Source: CAVPUA01 sp963828015 (GTDB lineage Bacteria; Actinomycetota; Actinomycetes; Mycobacteriales; Jatrophihabitantaceae). From it: a stretch of DNA of 64,000 nt. Below the pieces are notes generated by a model, which searched no databases, was not told the DNA's origin, and saw only the letters and a program-made list of their open reading frames with translations. Position 1 is the stretch's first letter; each line of letters begins with the position of its first letter. Shown here piece after piece: positions 55,601 through 64,000 of this stretch. Position numbers and translations under genes: made by a program. The stretch covers positions 868,001 to 932,000 of the forward strand of contig CAWHCD010000006.1 in assembly GCA_963828015.1 (NCBI GenBank), read 5' to 3'.

Positions 55601-55677
55601 GAGGCCAGTGTGACAGAAGTGACGACCGGGACCAACCCCGTGGCGCACCTGCAGGCGCTGGATGAGAGGCTCATCGC

Positions 55678-55965
55678 ATGGTCCTCGAAATCGCCAACTT
55701 CTCCGTGCTGCCCGGGCAGGAAGCCGCCTTCATCGCCGCCTACGACGGTGCTCGCGAGCTCATCAGCGTCACTCCCGGCTGCCAGTCGATGCGGATGACG
55801 CAGGGCATCGAGTCCCCCTCGCGCTTCGTGCTGATGATCGAGTGGGACTCGGTCGAGGCGCACGAGAAGAACTTCCGCGAGTCCGAGCGTTTCGGGCCGT
55901 GGCGCGCGGCGATCAGTCCGCATTTCGCCGCGCCGCCCCAGGTCGAGCACTTCGCCGACGTCTGA
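55678..55965 (+). CDS. Antibiotic biosynthesis monooxygenase (ABM) family protein
   Basis: A 95-residue dimeric alpha-beta barrel protein (VLEIANFSVLPGQEAAFIAAYDGA, RFVLMIEWDSVEAHEKNFRES, HFAAPPQVEHFADV). The ABM fold includes cofactor-free oxygenases and heme degraders; neither can be assigned. It lies six bases before psuG on the same strand, but a shared function is not evident. Confidence 0.8.
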   Translation: MVLEIANFSVLPGQEAAFIAAYDGARELISVTPGCQSMRMTQGIESPSRFVLMIEWDSVEAHEKNFRESERFGPWRAAISPHFAAPPQVEHFADV

Positions 55966-55971
55966 GGCGCC

Positions 55972-56877
55972 GTGCATATCCATCCGGAGGTCGCCGAAGC
56001 GCTGGCTCAGGGCCGGCCCGTGGTCGCGCTGGAGAGCACGATCATCAGTCACGGCCTGCCCCGGCCACAGAACCTGATCGTGGCCCGCGAGATCGAGCAG
56101 GCGGTCCGCGATGCCGGCGCGGTACCGGCCACCGTTGCGGTGGTCGGTGGCCAGGCCCGCGTCGGCCTGGACGCCGAGGCCCTGGTCCGCGTCGCCACCG
56201 AGCCGGACGTCGTGAAGGTGAGCGTGCGCGAGTTGGCTGCGGCGGTGGCCGCCGGCCGCGACGGCGCCACGACAGTGGCCTCGACCGCCCATCTCGCCGC
56301 CCGCGCCGGCATCGCGATCTTCGCGACCGGCGGGCTGGGCGGCGTCCATCGCGAGGCGCGCTCCTCCTGGGACGAATCGGCGGACCTGATGACCCTCTCC
56401 CGCACCCCGATCACGGTGGTCTGCGCCGGCGTGAAGTCGATCCTGGACGTGGGGGCGACGCTCGAGCGCCTCGAATCCCTCAACGTCGGGGTCCTCGGCT
56501 ACCGCACCGACGTCTTCCCTGGCTTCTACCGGGCCGACTCGGGCTATCCGGTGCACTGGCGGGTGGACTCCGCCGCCGAAGTGGCCGACGTGCTGCAGGC
56601 GCGCGATGAGCTCGGCACCGACGCCTATGGACTGCTGCTGGCCAATCCGGTGAGCCCGGAGGCCGAACTCGATCGCGACTTGCACGATCGGACCCTGGCG
56701 GCGGCACTGGCGGCCGCGGACGCCGAGGGAATCACCGGCAAGGACGTCACCCCGTTCCTGCTCGGCTGGTTCAACCGCGAGACCGAGGGTGCTTCGCTGG
56801 CCACCAACATCGCCCTCGTGCTGTCGAATGCCTCCCTGGCCGCCCAGGTCGCCGTCGAGTACGCCCGCCGCCGATGA
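55972..56877 (+). CDS. psuG: Pseudouridine-5'-phosphate glycosidase
   Basis: Cleaves pseudouridine 5'-phosphate reversibly to uracil and ribose 5-phosphate; 301 residues. Marks: VVALESTIISHGLPRPQNL, FATGGLGGVHREA with the catalytic region, VVCAGVKSILDVGATLE, and NPVSPEAELDR, all typical of PsuG/IndA. The GTG at 55972 follows the ABM stop closely. Its stop overlaps the ATG of a PfkB kinase (ATGA), the expected pseudouridine salvage partner. Confidence 0.93.
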   Translation: MHIHPEVAEALAQGRPVVALESTIISHGLPRPQNLIVAREIEQAVRDAGAVPATVAVVGGQARVGLDAEALVRVATEPDVVKVSVRELAAAVAAGRDGATTVASTAHLAARAGIAIFATGGLGGVHREARSSWDESADLMTLSRTPITVVCAGVKSILDVGATLERLESLNVGVLGYRTDVFPGFYRADSGYPVHWRVDSAAEVADVLQARDELGTDAYGLLLANPVSPEAELDRDLHDRTLAAALAAADAEGITGKDVTPFLLGWFNRETEGASLATNIALVLSNASLAAQVAVEYARRR

Positions 56878-57764
56878 GCGGGCGGATCCTCTGCGTCGGC
56901 GACGTGATGATCGACGTCAACGCGGCCCTGCCGACGCCGCTGGCCATCGGCTCGGACACTCCGGCCCCGATCCGGCTGCTCGGTGGTGGCTCGGCCGCCA
57001 ACACCGCCTGCTGGCTGGTCGCGGCCGGAACTGCGGCCGGCTTCATCGGCCGGGTCGGTGACGACGCCTTGGGCCGGTTGGCGGCGAGCGAGCTACGGGC
57101 CGCCGGCGTCGATGCGCAGCTGGGCCTGGACGCGGACCGACCCACCGGCAGCTGCATCGTGCTCGTCGACGTGGACGGCGAGCGCACCATGATTCCGGAC
57201 TCCGGCGCCAACCGGGCCCTCGCCCCGGCCGATATGGACCCGCTGCTGTTCCAGCCCGGCGACCATCTGCATCTGTCGGCCTACACGCTGTTCCACGCCG
57301 GGCAAGCCGGAGCCCGACGGGCGCTCGAACTGGCCCGCTCGGCGACGATGACGATCTCGGTCGATGCCTCGTCGGCCGCCCCGCTGGCCGCTTTCGGCGT
57401 CGAGGAGTTCTTCGACCTCATCGGCCCCGACGTCCTGCTGTTCGCCAACCTCGACGAGGCCCGGGTGCTGACCGGCGAGGTCGAGGCGAGCGTCTGCGCC
57501 GACGTCCTGCGGCAGCGGGTCGCGGCCGTGGTGATCAAACTCGGGGCCGACGGGGCCCTGTACGCCGCGGCCGACCAGTCCCTGCCGGTTGCCGCCCACC
57601 CGATCGAGGTGCTCGACTCGACGGGCGCCGGCGACGCCTTCGCGGCCGGCCTGCTCGCCGCCGGACTGTCCGGGGCGACGCCGGAGCAGTTCGTGCGGGC
57701 CGGCAATGAGCTGGCCGCGCGGGCCTGTCAGGTCGCCGGTGGGCGCCCGCCCGCCGGTGGCTGA
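56874..57764 (+). CDS. PfkB family carbohydrate kinase, probable pseudouridine kinase
   Basis: A 296-residue ribokinase-like kinase: LGGGSAANTACWLVAAG (about 38-54) is signature 1 and DSTGAGDAFAAGLLAAG (about 248-264) is signature 2 with catalytic Asp254. The ATGA overlap with psuG suggests it phosphorylates pseudouridine (PsuK role), but PfkB substrate specificity cannot be read reliably from sequence. Confidence 0.87.
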   Translation: MSGRILCVGDVMIDVNAALPTPLAIGSDTPAPIRLLGGGSAANTACWLVAAGTAAGFIGRVGDDALGRLAASELRAAGVDAQLGLDADRPTGSCIVLVDVDGERTMIPDSGANRALAPADMDPLLFQPGDHLHLSAYTLFHAGQAGARRALELARSATMTISVDASSAAPLAAFGVEEFFDLIGPDVLLFANLDEARVLTGEVEASVCADVLRQRVAAVVIKLGADGALYAAADQSLPVAAHPIEVLDSTGAGDAFAAGLLAAGLSGATPEQFVRAGNELAARACQVAGGRPPAGG

Positions 57765-58835
57765 GCCCGCGCCGTTCCTGCGGGAACGCATGATCCGGCA
57801 GGGCCTGTTTGAACGCCGACTCAGCTCCAGCACGGACGTCGCCCGGGCGGTCGTCGGGGTGCAGGCCCAGGACGTCGGCGGCGGCCCGCCTCGGTATTCG
57901 GGCGCGCTCGCCGACGGCAACCGACTCGGCCGTCACCGACGCCGTGGCCGCCGAGCGCTCGGTGGTGCGGACCTGGCTGATGCGCTCGACGGTGCACCTG
58001 GTCGCGGCCGAGGACGCCGCCTGGCTCGGGCAACTGTTCGGACCGATGATCGAGCGACGCTTTCGGACCGTTAGGTGGGCCAACCTCGGCCTGACCGACG
58101 AGCTGATCGAGGCGGCCGTTCCGCTCGCCCGCACCGCGCTGTCCGGCCGCGAACTGACCCGCCACGAGCTGGCCGGCGCGTTGGCCGAGCAGGGCCTGGC
58201 GGTGGGCACCGACTCAGAGTTCGCCACCCATCTGCTGCTCGCCCTTAGCGCCCGGGGGATCACCTGCCGAGCCGGCGACCGCGGCCGCGAGGCCACCTTC
58301 GCGTCACTGGCCGAGTGGGTCGCACCAGCGGACCCGCCCGCCGACCCCCTGGCTGAGCTGGCCCGCCGCTACTTCCGGGCCTTCGGGCCGGCTACGGCGG
58401 CCGACTTCACCACCTGGTCCGGCCTGGCCGCCGGGCCGGCCGTCGCGGCTATTCGCGATGAACTCACCGAGGTGACCTTCGACGCGCCGCAGCGGGTGGC
58501 GCCTGGGCGCGGTCCCGACCGTGAGCAGCGAGTCCGCGCTGCGGTTGCTGCCGATGTTCGACAACTACCTCATCGGCTACCGGGACCGCGCGGCGATGCT
58601 TGATCCCACCCGACACGCACAGGTGTACGTCGGCGGCATCATCAAGGCCACCGTCGTCCGGGACGGTCAGATCATCGGAAGCTGGCGCCTGATCAAGCGG
58701 GCCCGTTCACGCACGGCCGAGATCACCCCGTTCCGGCGGCTCACCCGCCGAGATCAGGCCGACCTCGAGCAGGAACGGGCCGACCTCGAACGCTTCTTCG
58801 GCGCGCCGGTCGCGCTCGAGCTTCTCGACCCATGA
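57757..58835 (+). CDS. Winged-helix DNA-binding domain protein (YcaQ/AlkX-like), two net +1 frameshifts
   Basis: About 358 residues after repair, resembling the winged-helix DNA-binding family (pfam06224), some members of which are DNA glycosylases. Segments in three frames join into one protein: RMIRQGLFERRLSSSTDVARAVVGVQAQDVG; ARLGIRARSP...VVRTWLMRSTVHLVAAEDAAWL; SSESALRLLPMFDNYLIGYRDR. Breaks lie at about 57877-57887 (extra G) and about 58500-58503 (extra C). The GTG at 57757 overlaps the kinase stop; the ATG at 57790 is an alternative start. Sequence error is likelier than decay because each segment stays conserved. Confidence 0.75.
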
Positions 58836-58844
58836 CCGACGGGC

Positions 58845-61016
<2,172 letters not shown>

Positions 61017-61022
61017 CCCCTA

Positions 61023-61028
61023 ACCGTA
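61023..61028 (-). promoter_or_regulatory. -10-like hexamer for leaderless uvrB
   Basis: TACGGT on the minus strand ends six bases before the uvrB GTG at 61016. An imperfect palindrome (CGAACTATGTCGG on the minus strand, about 61039-61051) lies upstream, where a -35 or repressor site would be. Confidence 0.4.
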
Positions 61029-61151
61029 CGAGGACCGTCCGACATAGTTCGCCGGTGAAGAGAAATCTGTGAATGAGGTCTGAAATCCAGCAGAAACCCC
61101 ACATCAGGTCCAGACGTGTCGCACAATAAGGGCGACTTAGGGGGACCCACT

Positions 61152-61619
61152 ATGACCAGCGAAAATCCACCGGAACCGGAACCGGTAGCCGATCCGGCCT
61201 CGACCGCGGAGTTGCCTGCCGCGACGCCGGCGGCCCCAACCCCAGCCGCGGGGCCGTTCGCGGCCCCGGCCGGCCTGCCGCCACAGCCGATGTACGCGCC
61301 CGTTCCGCCGCCGGGCTACCCGTTCGCCGCGGCTCCCCGCCCGCCGCGCGAGCACTGGATCAACCCGGCCAAGCGCACGGCGGTCATCGCCATCTCGATC
61401 GCCGCGGCGTTGGTCCTGCTGTTCGTCGGCGCGGTCGTCGGCCACGCTGTGACCAAGCACCGCCAGGTGGACCGGGCGATCGACCATGCCCGACAGTTCG
61501 CCCCGAACGGGCGGGTCAACGGCGGATATTTTCCGCAGAACGGGCAGCGGCCGGGTGGTCAGCCAGCGCGACCGGTGGCTCCGAAGGCGACTGTGACCCC
61601 CTCCCCGTCGAGTAGCTAG
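61152..61619 (+). CDS. Proline-rich single-pass membrane protein, unknown function
   Basis: 155 residues. The N-terminal about 65 residues are rich in Pro, Ala and Glu (repeated PAAP, PPG, PPQPMYAPVPPPGYPF); a single membrane helix spans about 75-98 (TAVIAISIAAALVLLFVGAV); the exterior tail carries basic then Gly/Pro/Ser-rich sequence. I chose the ATG at 61152 because GGGGGA lies at good spacing; the frame is open 12 codons upstream. Low-complexity proteins of this kind are frequent in actinobacteria and rarely have assigned roles. Confidence 0.7.
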   Translation: MTSENPPEPEPVADPASTAELPAATPAAPTPAAGPFAAPAGLPPQPMYAPVPPPGYPFAAAPRPPREHWINPAKRTAVIAISIAAALVLLFVGAVVGHAVTKHRQVDRAIDHARQFAPNGRVNGGYFPQNGQRPGGQPARPVAPKATVTPSPSSS

Positions 61620-61684
61620 CCACCCGCACTCGCGCGACCTCTGGCAGGGTGGAGGGACACCCACCCATCGCACTGAGGAGCTAC

Positions 61685-63793
61685 ATGCAGGTCTGGCCCG
61701 GTACCGCCTACCCCTTGGGCGCGAGCTATGACGGCTCCGGCACGAACTTCGCCCTGTTCAGCGAAGTGGCCGAACGGGTCGAGCTGTGCCTGTTCGACGC
61801 GGCCGGCGAGGAGACCCGGATCGAGCTGCGCGAGCAGGACGGACTCGTCTGGCACGCCTTCCTGCCCGGCGTCGAGCCCGGCCAGCGTTACGGCTACCGG
61901 GTGCACGGCCCGTACGACCCTGCTCACGGGCATCGGTGCAACCCGAACAAGCTGCTGCTCGACCCCTACGCCAAGGCGATCGACGGCGTCTTCGAGTGGG
62001 ATCAGTCCCTGTTCAGCTACGACTTCGGCGACCCCGACTCGCGCAACGACGAGGACTCGGCCGCCCAGATGCCCAAGTCGGTGGTCATCAACCCGTTCTA
62101 CGACTGGGGCGCCGACCGCTCGCCCCGGCGCCAGTACAACGAGACGATCATCTACGAGGCCCACGTGAAGGGCCTGACCGAGCAGCACCCCGAGATCCCG
62201 GCCGACATTCGCGGTACCTACGCGGCTATCGGGCATCCGGTGATGATCGAGCACCTGAAGTCACTGGGCATTACCGCCATCGAACTGATGCCGGTGCACC
62301 ATTTCGCCAACGACTCGACGCTGATCAGCCAGGGCCTGTCCAACTATTGGGGCTACAACACGATCGGCTTCTTCGCACCCGATGCGAAGTACTCCTCCTC
62401 CCCCACGCCGGGCGGGCAGGTGCAGGAGTTCAAGACGATGGTGCGAACCCTGCACGAAGCCGACATCGAGGTGATCCTCGATGTCGTCTACAACCACACC
62501 GCCGAGGGCAATCACCTCGGCCCGACGCTGTCGATGCGCGGGATCGACAACGCGGCCTACTACCGCTTGGTCAATGACGATCAGCGCTACTACATGGACT
62601 ACACCGGCACGGGAAACACCCTCAACGTGCGCCACCCGCACTCGCTGCAGCTGATCATGGACTCGCTGCGCTACTGGGTCACCGATATGCACGTCGACGG
62701 GTTCCGGTTCGATCTCGCGGCCGCATTGGCAAGGGAGTTCTACGACGTGGATCGGCTTTCGAGCTTCTTCGAACTCGTCCAGCAGGATCCGACGGTCAGC
62801 CAGGTCAAGCTGATCGCCGAGCCGTGGGATGTCGGGCCCGGCGGTTATCAGGTCGGCAACTTCCCGCCCCAGTGGACGGAGTGGAACGGCAAGTATCGCG
62901 ACACCGTGCGCGACTTCTGGCGCGGCGAACCGGCGACCCTGGGCGAGTTCGCCTCCCGGCTCACCGGGTCGGCCGACCTCTATGAACACTCGGCCCGTCG
63001 CCCCGTGGCCTCGATCAACTTCGTCACCGCCCACGACGGCTTCACCCTGCGTGACCTGGTCTCCTACAACGAGAAGCACAACGAGGCCAACGGCGAGGGC
63101 AACCAGGACGGCGAGAGCCACAACCGCTCGTGGAACTGCGGCGTCGAAGGCCCGACCAAACAGGCCAAGGTCAACGCCCTGCGGTCCCAGCAGCAGCGCA
63201 ACTTCATCGCGACCATGTTCCTGTCCCAGGGCGTTCCGATGCTCTGTCACGGCGATGAACTCGGCCGCACCCAGGGCGGCAACAACAACGGCTTCTGCCA
63301 GGACAACGAGATCACCTGGATCGACTGGAAGAACGTCGACGTCGACCTGCTCGAGTTCACCCGCCGGGCCGCCGAGTTGCGCGAGGCGCATCCGATCTTT
63401 CGGCGACGGCGCTTCTTCCACGGCCGCATGGTGCGCCGGCGCGGCATCGAGGGCCTGCCCGACATCGCCTGGCTGCAGCCCGACGGCAACGAGATGTCGG
63501 AAGAGGACTGGGATTCCGGTTTCGGCCGCGCGGTCGCCGTCTTCCTCAACGGCAACGGCATCACTGACGTCGACGCCCGCGGTGAGCGCGTCATCGACGA
63601 CTCGTTCGTCCTGTGCTTCAGCGCCCACGACGCGCTGATCGAGTTCACGCTGCCACCGAGCAGCTACGGCGAGGGCTGGCAGGTCGTGCTCGACACGGCC
63701 GACGTCGATCACGACGGCTCGGTCGTCTTCCCCGCCGGCGGGCAGATCCCGGTCGGGCCGCGCGCTCTCGTAGTCCTGCGCCGGACCGTCTGA
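61685..63793 (+). CDS. glgX: Glycogen debranching enzyme GlgX/TreX
   Basis: GH13 isoamylase-type debranching enzyme; 702 residues. N-terminal CBM48-like region (YPLGASYDGSGTNFALFSEVAERVEL); catalytic core with DVVYNHTAEG, the nucleophile Asp in VDGFRFDLA (about 343), the acid Glu in LIAEPWDVG and the third Asp in FVTAHDGFTLRDL. The ATG at 61685 follows GAGGAG. It precedes treY, so here it probably supplies linear maltodextrins for trehalose synthesis (TreX role). Confidence 0.95.
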   Translation: MQVWPGTAYPLGASYDGSGTNFALFSEVAERVELCLFDAAGEETRIELREQDGLVWHAFLPGVEPGQRYGYRVHGPYDPAHGHRCNPNKLLLDPYAKAIDGVFEWDQSLFSYDFGDPDSRNDEDSAAQMPKSVVINPFYDWGADRSPRRQYNETIIYEAHVKGLTEQHPEIPADIRGTYAAIGHPVMIEHLKSLGITAIELMPVHHFANDSTLISQGLSNYWGYNTIGFFAPDAKYSSSPTPGGQVQEFKTMVRTLHEADIEVILDVVYNHTAEGNHLGPTLSMRGIDNAAYYRLVNDDQRYYMDYTGTGNTLNVRHPHSLQLIMDSLRYWVTDMHVDGFRFDLAAALAREFYDVDRLSSFFELVQQDPTVSQVKLIAEPWDVGPGGYQVGNFPPQWTEWNGKYRDTVRDFWRGEPATLGEFASRLTGSADLYEHSARRPVASINFVTAHDGFTLRDLVSYNEKHNEANGEGNQDGESHNRSWNCGVEGPTKQAKVNALRSQQQRNFIATMFLSQGVPMLCHGDELGRTQGGNNNGFCQDNEITWIDWKNVDVDLLEFTRRAAELREAHPIFRRRRFFHGRMVRRRGIEGLPDIAWLQPDGNEMSEEDWDSGFGRAVAVFLNGNGITDVDARGERVIDDSFVLCFSAHDALIEFTLPPSSYGEGWQVVLDTADVDHDGSVVFPAGGQIPVGPRALVVLRRTV

Positions 63794-63808
63794 GCTCGAC
63801 CCGCCCAC

Positions 63809-64000
63809 GTGACTGAACCCACCTCGACCTACCGCCTGCAGCTGCGGGCCGACTTCACCCTTTTCGACGCCGCGGCGCTGTGCGACTACCTGCAGGCCTT
63901 GGGTGTCGGCGCGGTGTACTGCTCGCCGTTGCTACAGGCGGCCGAGGGCTCCAACCATGGCTACGACGTGGTGGCCCACGAGCTGATCGATCCCGCTCGC
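63809..64000 (+). CDS. treY: Maltooligosyl trehalose synthase TreY, 3' end outside window
   Basis: First 64 codons from a GTG at 63809; the right edge cuts the gene. The start STYRLQLRADFTLFDAAAL and the segment LGVGAVYCSPLLQAAEGSNHGYDV match the opening of GH13 TreY enzymes, which convert the terminal bond of maltodextrins to a trehalosyl unit. It starts 15 bases after glgX/treX, supporting a TreX-TreY(-TreZ) operon. Confidence 0.85.
   Translation, partial: MTEPTSTYRLQLRADFTLFDAAALCDYLQALGVGAVYCSPLLQAAEGSNHGYDVVAHELIDPAR

Noticed and set aside
55601..55648. Longer N-terminus for the second L,D-transpeptidase
   Set aside because: The extra residues are polar and would bury the signal sequence; the ATG at 55600 places the signal at the N-terminus.

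Overview
The window is a stretch of ordinary chromosome from a high-GC actinomycete (Actinomycetota). Lineage markers are RbpA, WhiA, OpcA beside G6PDH, mycothione reductase (hence mycothiol), a SUF operon led by a SufR-type regulator, and frequent GTG/TTG starts. Gene order from suf through cta, tkt-tal-zwf-opcA-pgl, secG-tpiA-pgk-gap, whiA-yvcK-rapZ-uvrC to uvrA matches the conserved actinobacterial core. I cannot name a genus. I see no rRNA, tRNA, CRISPR, IS element or prophage. No stretch longer than 300 bases lacks a gene; the longest is the 200-base divergent gap 50699-50898.

Layout. 1-2.4 kb: end of a sugar ABC permease and a ROK regulator. 2.4-10.7 kb (minus): sufR-sufB-sufD-sufC-sufS-sufU-sufT for Fe-S cluster assembly, then an ABC-F ATPase and a small HTH protein. 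10.8-16.4 kb: acyltransferase, two-gene ABC exporter, heme A synthase ctaA, a DUF445 membrane protein and ctaB. 16.6-23.2 kb (plus): pentose-phosphate genes tkt-tal-zwf-opcA-pgl. 23.2-31.9 kb (minus): rbpA, secG, tpiA-pgk-gap, whiA-yvcK-rapZ and uvrC. 31.9-36.3 kb (minus): universal stress protein, adenosine deaminase and uvrA. 36.5-43.6 kb (plus): a translationally coupled set of transglutaminase/DUF2126 amidoligase, circularly permuted ATP-grasp/alpha-E protein and a second transglutaminase, then a PPOX-type enzyme. 43.8-53.7 kb: a 66-residue protein, ung, proS, mycothione reductase, DUF4032 protein, metallo-beta-lactamase-fold hydrolase, GNAT-like protein, a PH-domain pair and a ROK kinase. 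53.7-58.8 kb: two tandem L,D-transpeptidases, ABM-family protein, psuG, PfkB kinase and a winged-helix protein. 58.8-64 kb: uvrB, a proline-rich single-pass membrane protein, glgX/treX and the start of treY.

How they work together. The central-carbon block supplies pentose phosphates, NADPH and lower glycolysis, next to the whiA-yvcK-rapZ regulatory module. uvrA, uvrB and uvrC (nucleotide excision repair) all lie within about 31 kb, with ung nearby. ctaA and ctaB make heme A. glgX/treX and treY belong to the glycogen-to-trehalose route.

Three things need attention. (1) Between about 33.0 and 58.5 kb at least nine net +1 shifts interrupt eight otherwise normal genes, including uvrA; this looks like base-calling or assembly error, and the affected genes are annotated as continuous. 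(2) Eleven genes have a TANNNT -10-like hexamer ending 6-7 bases before the start codon, the arrangement of leaderless transcription; in two cases the hexamer includes the stop codon of the preceding gene. (3) The amidoligase/ATP-grasp/alpha-E/transglutaminase set at 36.5-43.2 kb is the best candidate for an uncharacterised biochemical system.
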